This document shows, piece after piece, positions 34,678-43,058 of a stretch of DNA of 64,000 nt (positions are counted from its first letter, which is position 1; every line of letters starts with the position of its first letter). The translations under genes and the position numbers were made by a program. The DNA is from Sulfitobacter sp. SK012 (GTDB lineage: Bacteria; Pseudomonadota; Alphaproteobacteria; Rhodobacterales; Rhodobacteraceae). The DNA is taken from NCBI RefSeq assembly GCF_003352085.1, contig NZ_CP025804.1:496001-560000 (forward strand). The letters are read 5' to 3'. Below the pieces are notes generated by a model. That model made no database searches. It was not told where the DNA came from and saw only the letters and a program-made list of their open reading frames with translations.

Positions 34678-36129
34678 ATGCTGGATCTGATTAACGTAAG
34701 CTATGACACGCAAATCCCTAACAATGTGGGGCTGAGCGAGGACAAGAAAGTGCTCAAGGCGCTGGAGAAATGGCATCCCGGTTATATCAACTGGTGGAAC
34801 GACCTGATCCCGCAGAATTTCCAAGAGAGCATGGTTTATCTGCGCACCGCCGTCAGCGTGGACCCCAAAGGCTGGGCGAAATTCGACTACGTTAAGATGC
34901 CGGAATACCGCTGGGGTGTCTTGTTGGCTCCGAAGGTTGAAGATCGTAAAATTCCTATGGGTGAGCATCTGGGCGAGCCTGCGTGGCAGGAGGTGCCAGG
35001 CGAATACCGTAACATGCTCAAGCGTTTGATCGTGATCCAAGGCGACACAGAGCCGGGGTCGGTTGAACAGCAGCGGTTTTTGGGCCTGACCGCCCCGTCG
35101 CTTTATGACATGCGCAATCTGTTCCAGGTGAACGTCGAAGAGGGGCGGCACCTTTGGGCGATGGTCTATCTGCTGCAGAAGTACTTTGGCCGTGATGGCC
35201 GCGAAGAAGCGGATGATCTGCTGGTCCGGTCTTCGGGATCCGAGGACAGCCCGCGTATGCTGGGTGCCTTCAACGAGGAAACGCCGGACTGGCTTTCTTT
35301 CTTCATGTTCACCTATTTCACAGACCGCGATGGTAAGATGCAGCTCGAAAGCCTTGCGCAATCGGGGTTCGATCCGTTGTCACGCACGTGCCGCTTTATG
35401 CTGACCGAAGAGGCACACCACATGTTTGTGGGCGAAACCGGTGTGGGACGTACGATTCAAGCGACGCTGGAGGCGATGAACGCGAATGGCATCACGGACC
35501 CATACGACATTGATAAAATCCGTGATCTCGGGGTGATTGACCTGCCAACGATCCAGAAAAAGTTGAACCTGCATTATACACTCAGCCTTGATCTGTTTGG
35601 TCGGGAGGTTTCGACCAACGCGGCCAATGCGTTCAACTACGGCATCAAAGGGCGCTACATGGAGATGCGGATCGATGATGATCACAAGTTGCAGGGGGAT
35701 ACCTATCCGGTGACTTCGATCAAGGACGGGAAAATCCTGACCGAAGACGTGCCGGCCCTGACAGCGATTAACATGCGTCTGCGTGACGATTATGTGCGCG
35801 ATGCCGCGGGCGGCGTGGGCCGCTGGAACAAGTTAATCCAAAAATCTGGAATCGAATTTGCACTAAAGCTGCCGCATGAGGGCTTTCACCGTCAGATCGG
35901 TGTTTTCTCGGAGGTTGCTGTGGATCCTGATGGCGAGATCATTTCCACTGATGAATGGCAAAAACGCCAACCGGAATGGCTGCCGACCAAAGCGGATGGC
36001 GATTACATCCAATCCTTGATGAAGCCTTGCTACGAGCCGGGCAAATACGCATCGTGGATTGCGGCACCAAAAGTGGGTATCGATAATAAGCCGGGTGATT
36101 TTGAGTACGTGCAGCTGCACATGGCATAG
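34678..36129 (+). CDS. boxB: Benzoyl-CoA 2,3-epoxidase subunit BoxB
   Basis: This 483-residue protein is the di-iron oxygenase component. Ferritin-like metal-binding helices are visible as VEEGRHLW (E155, H158) and LTEEAHHMF (E245, H248), with E125 in GDTEPGSVEQQ and D216 in YFTDRDG completing the ligand set expected from the studied Azoarcus enzyme, with a constant offset of five residues. It uses O2 and electrons from BoxA to form 2,3-epoxybenzoyl-CoA. ATG 34678 follows AGGAG. A 7-bp-armed stem-loop follows the stop codon before the next gene. Confidence 0.96.
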   Translation: MLDLINVSYDTQIPNNVGLSEDKKVLKALEKWHPGYINWWNDLIPQNFQESMVYLRTAVSVDPKGWAKFDYVKMPEYRWGVLLAPKVEDRKIPMGEHLGEPAWQEVPGEYRNMLKRLIVIQGDTEPGSVEQQRFLGLTAPSLYDMRNLFQVNVEEGRHLWAMVYLLQKYFGRDGREEADDLLVRSSGSEDSPRMLGAFNEETPDWLSFFMFTYFTDRDGKMQLESLAQSGFDPLSRTCRFMLTEEAHHMFVGETGVGRTIQATLEAMNANGITDPYDIDKIRDLGVIDLPTIQKKLNLHYTLSLDLFGREVSTNAANAFNYGIKGRYMEMRIDDDHKLQGDTYPVTSIKDGKILTEDVPALTAINMRLRDDYVRDAAGGVGRWNKLIQKSGIEFALKLPHEGFHRQIGVFSEVAVDPDGEIISTDEWQKRQPEWLPTKADGDYIQSLMKPCYEPGKYASWIAAPKVGIDNKPGDFEYVQLHMA

Positions 36130-36139
36130 TCGCGGGGTT

Positions 36140-36167
36140 CAGCGCGGCACGACCCGCTGGCGCGCTG
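36140..36167 (+). other. Intercistronic stem-loop between boxB and the SnoaL-like gene
   Basis: CAGCGCG and CGCGCTG form perfect 7-bp arms around 14 nt, starting 11 bp after boxB. There is no T-run, so it more likely stabilises the boxB 3' end than terminates transcription. Confidence 0.45.
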
Positions 36168-36183
36168 ATACAAGGAGATGACC

Positions 36184-36564
36184 ATGCCAGATATTAAGGC
36201 AAACAAAGCTAATGCGGTGGCTTTCTATGAGCAGATGTTCAACGCCTGCGAACCGCGAGAGGCGATCGCGGCTTATGTGGGGGACGACTACATCCAGCAC
36301 AACCCACATGTGGCGAATGGCAAAGAGGGCTTTATCGCATATTTTGAAAAGATGGCGGCGGAGTATCCGGGCAAGCGGGTTGAGGTGAAGCGCGTGGTTG
36401 GTGAGGGTGATTTCGTTGTGTTGCACTGTCATCAGGTCTGGCCAGACGAAGAATATGCGGGCATCGATATTTTCCACTTTGACGCCAACGGCAAGATTGT
36501 TGAGCATTGGGATGTTTTGCAGACCTTGCCGGAACATAGCGCCCATGCGAACGGGATGTTTTAA
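36184..36564 (+). CDS. SnoaL-like / nuclear transport factor 2 fold protein
   Basis: This 126-residue protein has the SnoaL-like NTF2 fold pattern: NAVAFYEQMFNACEPREAI, then YVGDDYIQHNPHVANGKEGFIAYFEKM and the C-terminal FDANGKIVEHWDVLQTLPE. The conserved YIQHNP and EHWDV motifs are those of SnoaL-like polyketide cyclases and related dehydratases or isomerases. The family catalyses varied reactions or just binds ligands. Placed between the two oxygenase subunit genes, it could act on the epoxide or on shunt products. ATG 36184 is chosen because AAGGAG would touch the ATG at 36178. Confidence 0.85.
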   Translation: MPDIKANKANAVAFYEQMFNACEPREAIAAYVGDDYIQHNPHVANGKEGFIAYFEKMAAEYPGKRVEVKRVVGEGDFVVLHCHQVWPDEEYAGIDIFHFDANGKIVEHWDVLQTLPEHSAHANGMF

Positions 36565-36573
36565 AGGAGCGAT

Positions 36574-37752
36574 ATGAATACGCCTGTCAAACAGCACCTC
36601 ATCGATCCGGAAATCTGTATCCGGTGCTATACTTGTGAAATGACCTGTCCACTTAACGCGATTGAGCATGACGATAACAACGTCGTGGTGAATGCTGATC
36701 TGTGCAATTTTTGCATGGATTGCGTCCCAGTTTGCCCTACAGGTTCGATCGATGAATGGCGTGTTGTGGCCACCCCCTATAGCTTGGCAGAGCAATACGA
36801 GATGGAAGAGCTGCCGGGTCAACAAGATATTGAGGCAGCACCCACATCTGCGGGTGAAGCCGCTGATGATCCGGTGGCTGCTTTACTTGCCGAAGCGCAT
36901 AAGGGGGCCGGTGGCAAGGCCCGCGCGCCTGTCAGTGCGGGCAAGCCTGTCGTCAATATGTACACCCTAGGCAAGCCCGCGAAGATGAGTGTTCAAGGCA
37001 ACTACCGACTGACCGATGATCCTGACCATGACGTGCGCCACATTATCCTTGATCCCGGTGCATTGCCCTTTCCGGTGTTAGAAGGGCAATCGGTGGGCAT
37101 CATTCCTCCTGGTGAGGATGCCGACGGCAAGCCGCATCTGCCGCGGCTTTATTCCGTCTCGAGCCCCCGCGATGGCGAGCGTCCCGGCTACAAAAACATC
37201 TCGTTGACGGTTAAGCGAGAAGACGGCGGCTTGGCCTCGAACTATCTATGCGATTTGGCGCAAGGTGACGCGGTCAATGTCACCGGCCCTTTTGGCGCGA
37301 CATTCTTGATGCCCAATGCATCGGATGCGCGGATGCTGCTTATATGCACGGGCACCGGATCTGCGCCCATGCGGGCTTTTACCATGCAACGCCAGCGCGC
37401 TGCTGCGTCAGGTGGCATGACGATGTTCTTTGGCGCGCGTACCCCCAACAGCTTGCCGTATTTTGGTCCTCTCAAAAAAGTGCCGGAATCTTTGCTGAAG
37501 CAGCATTTGGTGTTCAGCCGACTGGAGGATGCGGACAAGGAATACGTCCAAGACCGCATTATCGCTGAGCAGGACGAGGTTGCTGAGATGCTGAGCGACG
37601 CCAAGACCCACATCTATATCTGTGGCTTGCGCGGCATGGAAGACGGCGTCGAAAAGGCTATGACTTCAATCGCTGAATCGATGGGCGAACAATGGACCGC
37701 CTTGCGCGATGCTATGCGTGAAGATGGCCGCTACCATGTGGAAACCTACTGA
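36574..37752 (+). CDS. boxA: Benzoyl-CoA 2,3-epoxidase reductase subunit BoxA
   Basis: This 392-residue protein has an N-terminal ferredoxin domain with two [4Fe-4S] motifs (C15, C18, C21, C25 and C44, C47, C50, C54). A variable linker leads to a ferredoxin-NADP reductase-like module with the FAD-binding LPRLYSVSSPRDGE and the NADP-binding LLICTGTGSAPMRAF. It takes electrons from NADPH through FAD and the iron-sulfur clusters to BoxB. An AAAGGAG site precedes the ATG. The thioesterase gene starts on the base after its TGA. Confidence 0.95.
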   Translation: MNTPVKQHLIDPEICIRCYTCEMTCPLNAIEHDDNNVVVNADLCNFCMDCVPVCPTGSIDEWRVVATPYSLAEQYEMEELPGQQDIEAAPTSAGEAADDPVAALLAEAHKGAGGKARAPVSAGKPVVNMYTLGKPAKMSVQGNYRLTDDPDHDVRHIILDPGALPFPVLEGQSVGIIPPGEDADGKPHLPRLYSVSSPRDGERPGYKNISLTVKREDGGLASNYLCDLAQGDAVNVTGPFGATFLMPNASDARMLLICTGTGSAPMRAFTMQRQRAAASGGMTMFFGARTPNSLPYFGPLKKVPESLLKQHLVFSRLEDADKEYVQDRIIAEQDEVAEMLSDAKTHIYICGLRGMEDGVEKAMTSIAESMGEQWTALRDAMREDGRYHVETY

Positions 37753-38178
37753 ATGACTGATACGCCGTTTGTGCACCCGATCAATGTAACTTGGGGTGAC
37801 TGCGACCCTGCGCGGATCGCTTATACTGCGCGCCTGCCGTGGTTCGCGCTCGACGCAATCAATGCATGGTGGGAACATCATTTTGAGGGCGATGGTTGGT
37901 TCCAGCTTGAGGTTGATCGCAATATTGGCACGCCATTTGTCAATCTATCGATGGATTTCCGGAGCCCCGTGACCCCGCGCCACACGCTGTTGTGTGAAAC
38001 CTATCCGACAAGGCTGGGTGAAAAATCAATCACCTTTGGGATGAAAGGGAGGCAGGATGGCACGCTTTGCTTTGAGGGGAGCTTTACCTGCGTCTTTACC
38101 GTGGCAGATGCGTTCAAAAGCCAACCGGCTCCGGCCGAATTGCGCGTGGTGATCGAGCCGTTGATCCGCGCGGGTTAG
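37753..38178 (+). CDS. Acyl-CoA thioesterase, 4-hydroxybenzoyl-CoA thioesterase-like (hotdog fold)
   Basis: This 141-residue hotdog protein has the 4-HBT motif VTWGDCDPARIAYT with the catalytic Asp (residue 16), a following helix FALDAINAWWEHHF, and a central beta segment FVNLSMDFRSPVTP. It likely hydrolyses aromatic CoA esters, and in box clusters such enzymes are thought to release CoA from dead-end benzoyl-CoA derivatives or epoxides. It begins directly after boxA with no gap and is the last structural gene before boxR. Confidence 0.88.
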   Translation: MTDTPFVHPINVTWGDCDPARIAYTARLPWFALDAINAWWEHHFEGDGWFQLEVDRNIGTPFVNLSMDFRSPVTPRHTLLCETYPTRLGEKSITFGMKGRQDGTLCFEGSFTCVFTVADAFKSQPAPAELRVVIEPLIRAG

Positions 38179-38213
38179 GTGCCACATCAAAAACGGCCAT
38201 TAATCCAGCTTTA

Positions 38214-38227
38214 TGCAAAATAATGTG
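38214..38227. promoter_or_regulatory. Degenerate TGCA-N6-TGTG half-matching site upstream of boxR
   Basis: TGCA, six bases (AAATAA) and TGTG lie 32 bp (about three helical turns) upstream of the perfect site at 38246-38259. It could be a second, weaker operator. Confidence 0.35.
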
Positions 38228-38245
38228 ATGTTTGTGGGGTGAGTT

Positions 38246-38259
38246 TGCAAAATGTTGCA
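38246..38259. promoter_or_regulatory. TGCA-N6-TGCA site upstream of boxR
   Basis: TGCA, AAATGT and TGCA give the same spaced motif as at 29977-29990. It ends 14 bp before the boxR start, a position where a bound regulator would block transcription of its own gene. Confidence 0.6.
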
Positions 38260-38273
38260 CTATCATACTTCTT

Positions 38274-39176
38274 ATGAAAAATCTGACTGATCCCTCTACG
38301 GACATCGATGCTGGCGCGCAGATGATCGCGCGGCTGGCCCTGCGGGTCCGCGAAGCCCGCAAATCGCGGGGATTGCCGCGGCGCACTCTTTCGGAGATGT
38401 CTGGCGTTTCGACACGCTATCTTGCGCAGCTTGAGGCTGGCGAGGGCAACATATCTGTCATGCTTCTGCAACGTGTCGCCCGGGCGTTGGATGTGCAAAT
38501 TGAGATGTTGCTGGCCGAAGATGCTCCGTGGGACCGTGATGTTGCGCGTGTCGCAACGCTTTATCGGCAGGCCCCGGCTGATATGCAGCAACAGGTCCGT
38601 ACTATGCTGTCGCCGCAAAACCCTACACTGCTTCGGGCGGGACGGGTGTGCCTGATCGGGTTACGCGGTGCGGGAAAATCCACGTTGGGTGCAATGGCGG
38701 GCGACGTTTTGGGCATGCCCTTTGTCGAGCTCAACAAGGAAATCGAAACAGATACCGGCATGCCGCTTAAAGATGTGATGGCGATGTATGGCACCGACGG
38801 ATACCGCCGTCTGGAGGCCGATGCGTTGGATCGTGTTGCTTTGCGGCATGACCGGATGATCCTCGCCGTAGCGGGTGGGATCGTTGCAGAGGAGGCAACG
38901 TATGGTCGGTTGTTGGAGCGGTTTCATACCGTCTGGATCCGCACCACCCCGGCCGAACATATGCAGAGGGTGCGCGCTCAAGGTGATCTGCGGCCGATGC
39001 AGGGAAATCCCTCGGCAATGGCACAGTTGAAAGCGCTGTTAGAAGATCGCACACCGCTTTATCAAAAAGCGGAAGCGCAGATAAATACCTCCAACCGGAC
39101 GCCGCGCAGCTCGCTCAATGACCTGATGACGATTATCTCAACCAAGCAATTCTTAGGAGCCGGCAACGCGTGCTAG
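38274..39176 (+). CDS. boxR: BoxR-type transcriptional regulator (HTH plus shikimate-kinase-like domain)
   Basis: This 300-residue protein has an N-terminal Xre/Cro-type HTH (about residues 20-80, with LSEMSGVSTRYLAQLEAGEGN) and a linker. A shikimate kinase-like domain follows, starting with P-loop GLRGAGKST at 129-137 and containing GTDGYRRLEADAL and ILAVAGGIV. This architecture defines the BoxR/BzdR family, in which benzoyl-CoA bound to the kinase-like domain relieves repression of benzoate genes. ATG 38274 is preferred over an upstream frame start at 38232 that overlaps the operator. The following GTG gene overlaps its end. Confidence 0.95.
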   Translation: MKNLTDPSTDIDAGAQMIARLALRVREARKSRGLPRRTLSEMSGVSTRYLAQLEAGEGNISVMLLQRVARALDVQIEMLLAEDAPWDRDVARVATLYRQAPADMQQQVRTMLSPQNPTLLRAGRVCLIGLRGAGKSTLGAMAGDVLGMPFVELNKEIETDTGMPLKDVMAMYGTDGYRRLEADALDRVALRHDRMILAVAGGIVAEEATYGRLLERFHTVWIRTTPAEHMQRVRAQGDLRPMQGNPSAMAQLKALLEDRTPLYQKAEAQINTSNRTPRSSLNDLMTIISTKQFLGAGNAC

Positions 39177-40210
39177 GCGACGATAGGGCGGCTATTAAAT
39201 CGGTTTTGGTACAGGTGACGAACAGTGAGCTCTCAGGATTTGGGAAGCGTTGTGCGCAGGCTGGGCTAAGCGTCACGTTCACTGCTGAAGATACCTTTGA
39301 GGCAGAGCGATTGCGTCACATGTTTCGGGCGCTGCCAGATGTCGACGTCGTTCTAGATCAGACTGTTTTGCAGGCCCCTGATGTTGTGATCTCATTGCAG
39401 CGACCGCCTTGGCCAGACGCGCTTTGGTTATGCCCGTCGCCACCATCTCAGGCTCCCACTGGTGCCATTCCGATCCATTTCCATGATGACTTGGCCGAAG
39501 CTGCGTTCGATTGTGCGTCTGGCGCGGATGTTGCCTTAGCAAAGGGGTTTTTTGATCAGCTGGGGTTTGCAGTTGTTGTCTGTGCCAATGGTGCCGATCG
39601 CTTTGCTGGGCTTGCATTGCTGGACGCTGCTGTGGCGCTGGGAGACCGTCTGTTGCTGATGGGAGCTTTGCCTTGGGAGTTGGATGCAGCGCTTAAAGTT
39701 GCGGGATACGCTACGGGTCTATTTGCCGCGCAAGATATTGCCGGGCTAACGGGTGGATACGCGCGCCGTACAGCGGCAGGAGCTTCACCGTTGCTCGTTA
39801 CTGACCGGATGGTGCGCGAGGGGCGTCATGGCCGTGCTGTCGGTGTCGGCTGGTACCGCTATCCCGGTGGCGGTGGCGCGGTTATTGATCCGCTGATCGA
39901 AGACATGATCGTGGAAGAGGCGTATTTTGCAAAGTTGAGGCGGGGCGTATTGTTGGACAAAGATGCGGTGCATTATCTGACGTTGGGGTTGGCCTGTGCC
40001 GGTGCTGGTTTGATTGCGGATGGTACCGCAAGCAGTGGCGCTGACGTTGATGCCCTCTGCGCTGCTCTTGCCGGTTTGCCACCGCAAGGCTGCATGGCTG
40101 TTATTGCAGGCATCCCGATCAAAGAGGTCGAGCGGACGTTGGACGTGTTTGCCACGGATGATCTGGCGTTGTGGGGGCATGACTCGTTGCTGCGCTATTT
40201 ACGAGGCTGA
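39170..40210 (+). CDS. Degenerate 3-hydroxyacyl-CoA dehydrogenase-like protein
   Basis: This 346-residue protein aligns along its length with 3-hydroxyacyl-CoA dehydrogenases (PaaH/FadB-like). The C-terminal signature MVREGRHGRAVGVGWYRYP matches the usual GRxGQKxGxGWYRY, and ASGADVALAKGFFDQLG matches the region before the substrate domain. The N-terminal GxGxxG is lost (VTNSELSG) and the HFFSPA catalytic loop reads HFHDD, so NAD binding and catalysis are doubtful. GTG 39170 behind TAGGAG overlaps boxR by 7 bp. It may be a ligand-binding relic linked to boxR, or a decayed 3-hydroxyadipyl-CoA dehydrogenase. Confidence 0.75.
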   Translation: MLGDDRAAIKSVLVQVTNSELSGFGKRCAQAGLSVTFTAEDTFEAERLRHMFRALPDVDVVLDQTVLQAPDVVISLQRPPWPDALWLCPSPPSQAPTGAIPIHFHDDLAEAAFDCASGADVALAKGFFDQLGFAVVVCANGADRFAGLALLDAAVALGDRLLLMGALPWELDAALKVAGYATGLFAAQDIAGLTGGYARRTAAGASPLLVTDRMVREGRHGRAVGVGWYRYPGGGGAVIDPLIEDMIVEEAYFAKLRRGVLLDKDAVHYLTLGLACAGAGLIADGTASSGADVDALCAALAGLPPQGCMAVIAGIPIKEVERTLDVFATDDLALWGHDSLLRYLRG

Positions 40211-40218
40211 ATGCGCAA

Positions 40219-40254
40219 AGAAAAAGGGCCGCGAAGAACGCAGCCCTTTCTATT
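40219..40254. terminator. Bidirectional terminator closing the box cluster
   Basis: AAAGGGC (40223-40229) and GCCCTTT (40243-40249) pair, with an inner GCG/CGC stem around GAAGA-like loop bases. A-rich sequence lies on the left and CTATTGTTT on the right, so it can end both the box operon and the convergent binding-protein gene. Confidence 0.75.
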
Positions 40255-40270
40255 GTTTATGTAGGTTTTA

Positions 40271-41935
40271 TTAGGTCCAAGCCATCCGCGCAGGATGGTA
40301 TTCAAACCCGATGTGGTGTCCAGCACCGACAAGGCCAGTCTTGGTGTGGTTATAAAGCGAGCGCCAGTAAGGCTGGATCGTCACGCCTTCTTCTTGGATC
40401 ATCGCTTGACCTTCGGCCATCATGGCACGACGTTTTTCGACGTCAGGTGTGGCAAGTGCCTTTTCCAGCAGAGCATCGAATTCTGCATTGGACCAGCCAA
40501 ACTCGTTCCATGCTTCACCACTGCGGTAGGCAAGTGCCCAGATCTGAACGCCCAAAGGACGCGCGTTCCAGTTGGTCGACGAGAACGGATACTTTGCCCA
40601 GTCATTCCAGAACGTGGAACCCGGCAAGATCGTCCGCTTGACCTTGATACCAGCGTCGCGCAATTGCGCAGCGACAGCGTCAGTGGTGTCTTTGCGCCAT
40701 GCATCGTCGATAGACATCAACTCATGCTCGTAGTCAGCCATGCCGGCTTCTTCCATCAGCGCTTTTGCCCCGGCAGGATCAACCTTGCGTGGTGCAATTT
40801 CTGCAAACTCCGGGTGCATTGGACCAACATGGTGGTTGTCCGCGACCAGACCGCGCCCGGCATTGCCGAGCTCGAGCAGGATCCCGTTGTCCACGGCCAT
40901 TGCGATGGCCTGACGTACGCGCTTGTCTTCGTAAGGCTTCTTGCCATCGACTTCGGCCAATTGGTTTGGACGGATAACAATTGTCGCCGCTGTGGCGATC
41001 GTGTTTTCCTGCCAACCATCAAGGCTGTTCATGATGTCGATAAATTCGCCTTCCATGGAATAGAAAGCATCCACCTCTTCGGCTTCTGCAGCAGCAATCC
41101 AAGCTGATGGATCGGTGCCGTAGTCGACGTATTCCAGACGGTCGATGTAGGGTCCGCCCGAAACTTCAGTGCCCCACCACGTGTGGTCAGCGTTTTTGAC
41201 CAACACAGCTTTGACACCGACTTCGAGTGTTTCTGGCAGATAAGCGCCTGTACCGATTGGGTTTTCGAGCATCGTTTCAGCATCAAAAGAGCTGTGCACG
41301 ATGGCGGCAGGATAGTCAGCCATGCCTGGGATCAACGTGATATCTGGACGTGGCAGGTTCAGCTTGATGGTGTGGGTATCCACAACTTCGATGGCACCTT
41401 CGATTGCGACGCCTGTGGCCTCATCGATCAGCGTAGCAAAACGGCCCGCCATGGAGTTGCCTTCGAGTGCTTTGTCACACCAGCCAGTAATGTTGCGTGC
41501 AACGTCATCGGCAGTAAAGTCGTCGCCATTGTTCCACTTGACGCCTTTGCGAACATTCAAAGTATATTCGGTCGCATCGTCGTTGATTTCCCAGCTTTCG
41601 AGCAGCGCTGGTGTGAAGGTACCGTCGTTTTCCCAGATGGCGAGATACTCAAGCCAACCACGTGTGAAGTTGGCGATCTGGCTCCAGTCATATGTGCGTG
41701 GGTCTTTGAGTGCGCGCACTTCTTGTTGCATGCGAACGGTGCCACCTTCTTTGTGACCATCTGCATATGCGGGTGCTGCAAGACCCAGCATTGAATATGC
41801 AGTCGCAGCTGTCGCGCCGAATGCGCTGGCGATCGCAAGGAATTCGCGGCGATTGACTGGGTCTTTCTTCGCAGCTTCTGCACTGTCGAGTACAGATTGC
41901 GGTAGGGGTTTTCCGGTACGGGACGTAAAATTCAT
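40271..41935 (-). CDS. Peptide-type ABC transporter substrate-binding protein, probably Tat-exported, orphan
   Basis: This 554-residue solute-binding protein family 5 member has an unusually long N-terminal region with a twin-arginine motif ([14 protein letters not shown]) before the hydrophobic stretch and AYADG cleavage site. Family features are [25 protein letters not shown], then [10 protein letters not shown] and a C-terminal [10 protein letters not shown]. It binds a peptide or similar solute in the periplasm. No permease or ATPase genes adjoin it within the window (upstream is a 630-bp gap), so it is an orphan here and may serve a distant transporter. Confidence 0.9.
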   Translation of the reverse strand: MNFTSRTGKPLPQSVLDSAEAAKKDPVNRREFLAIASAFGATAATAYSMLGLAAPAYADGHKEGGTVRMQQEVRALKDPRTYDWSQIANFTRGWLEYLAIWENDGTFTPALLESWEINDDATEYTLNVRKGVKWNNGDDFTADDVARNITGWCDKALEGNSMAGRFATLIDEATGVAIEGAIEVVDTHTIKLNLPRPDITLIPGMADYPAAIVHSSFDAETMLENPIGTGAYLPETLEVGVKAVLVKNADHTWWGTEVSGGPYIDRLEYVDYGTDPSAWIAAAEAEEVDAFYSMEGEFIDIMNSLDGWQENTIATAATIVIRPNQLAEVDGKKPYEDKRVRQAIAMAVDNGILLELGNAGRGLVADNHHVGPMHPEFAEIAPRKVDPAGAKALMEEAGMADYEHELMSIDDAWRKDTTDAVAAQLRDAGIKVKRTILPGSTFWNDWAKYPFSSTNWNARPLGVQIWALAYRSGEAWNEFGWSNAEFDALLEKALATPDVEKRRAMMAEGQAMIQEEGVTIQPYWRSLYNHTKTGLVGAGHHIGFEYHPARMAWT

Positions 41936-42566
41936 GGTCTTCCTCTCTGTTGGCGCGGCGTTGTAAGAGGTGCCGCAACGCGTGCCCTAGTTTTGATCTA
42001 GGTTTCATAACGCAGGTGATCTGCTGTATTGCACTCTTATATAGGTAAGTGCTGCGCAACCTTCAAACAGTCACGCCAATTAGGTCAAGTATATCTTGTC
42101 AGTGGTCCTTGCAGGGCGGGGCGGCAAGCCGCAGATGTTTGCGTACCGTGTGCGCTAACATTTACGCTGTACGGGTGGTTTTGGGCCGAAAACGACATTG
42201 GCACCCCCTATAGTGTCGCGCGTTTGTCCGTCTCGCAATCCGCCCACTTGGAATTCAACGAGAAATTTACATCCTCGTTCCGTAGGGTAACCGAGAGATT
42301 GTTGGCATTGCTATTGGGTTAAGCAGTCAAAGTTAACCGACGCGTTCCGATTCTAAACCCAGACGCACTCGAGACAATGGGTCCCGCCAGAAGAGAGCCG
42401 AGTGCCTTGGGCAGGACGTTTGGCCCAAGTTGTTTCGTTTGACGGGCTGCATCTCGGACATCCGCGCCGCACTTTCGATTTAAGCAAACTACGCGAGGTG
42501 CATTTTGCGCGGGTGCCACCTAGGGTTTGACCATCTGGTAGCTGTGCAATAGTTGTTTTTGTAACA
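41936..42566. other. Long non-coding region between the binding-protein and MarR genes
   Basis: This stretch of about 630 bp has no convincing gene. Open frames on both strands lack ribosome sites and family likeness. It contains an inverted repeat at 42406-42429 (CTTGGGC/GCCCAAG around 10 nt) and a smaller one with arms AACGAG/CTCGTT just before 42290. It must hold the promoter of the binding-protein gene and of MarR. Confidence 0.5.
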
Positions 42567-42567
42567 A
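42553..42567. promoter_or_regulatory. Candidate MarR operator overlapping the first start codon
   Basis: TTGTT-TTTGT-AACAA is a short inverted repeat of the kind bound by MarR proteins. It touches the ATG at 42567, which fits autorepression, or a start codon further downstream. Confidence 0.4.
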
Positions 42568-43016
42568 TGAAGCGAGCTTTGTCTGTGACCGACCCCAAGT
42601 TTGATCTGACTAAATTCCTCCCTTACCTGCTCAACCAAGCGGCTGAGGCATCAAGCCTTGAATTCCAGCGCCACTATAAAGGTCGCTACGGGATGTTGCG
42701 CACTGAATGGCGGGTTTTGTTTCATCTGGGCCTTTATGGGCGGATGACGGCCAGCGACATTGGTGCGCGTGCCAAAATGCACAAGACAAAGATCAGCCGT
42801 GCAGTTCAACGGTTGGCCGAACAACGGTTCCTGACACGCACCCGCGACAAAGGGGATCGCCGGGTGGAACATCTGGAGCTGACTGCGCAAGGCCGCAAGG
42901 CGTATAGCGATTTGAGTTCGGTTGCGGCGCGGTATGACAATGCACTGGCTTCGCAGTTTACCGAGCAAGAGATGGAAATCCTGCGCCGGGCGTTGTTGAA
43001 GCTAGGCGCGGATTAG
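42567..43016 (+). CDS. MarR family transcriptional regulator
   Basis: This 149-residue winged-HTH protein has the MarR pattern: LRTEWRVLFHLGLYGRMTASDIGARAKMHKTKIS as the recognition region, AVQRLAEQRFLTRTRDKGDRRVEHLELTAQGR as the wing, and a long C-terminal dimerisation helix. The ligand is unknown; the EamA transporter gene 42 bp downstream is a likely target. The ATG at 42567 has no Shine-Dalgarno and overlaps a palindrome, so a GTG at 42585 (giving MTDPKFDLTK) is a real alternative. Confidence 0.87.
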   Translation: MKRALSVTDPKFDLTKFLPYLLNQAAEASSLEFQRHYKGRYGMLRTEWRVLFHLGLYGRMTASDIGARAKMHKTKISRAVQRLAEQRFLTRTRDKGDRRVEHLELTAQGRKAYSDLSSVAARYDNALASQFTEQEMEILRRALLKLGAD

Positions 43017-43058
43017 AAGGCGCTTTACTCGGGTCCTAAAACCCGGCACCGATACCCG

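Noticed and set aside
42029..42322. 97-residue plus-strand frame in the long gap before marR
   Set aside because: No ribosome site, Cys-containing but no recognisable domain, and its start overlaps the promoter area of the binding-protein gene. Left as non-coding.
42353..42598. 81-residue minus-strand frame with two CxxC-like pairs
   Set aside because: The cysteines hinted at a zinc ribbon, but the spacing fits no known module, the frame runs into the marR start and no ribosome site was seen.
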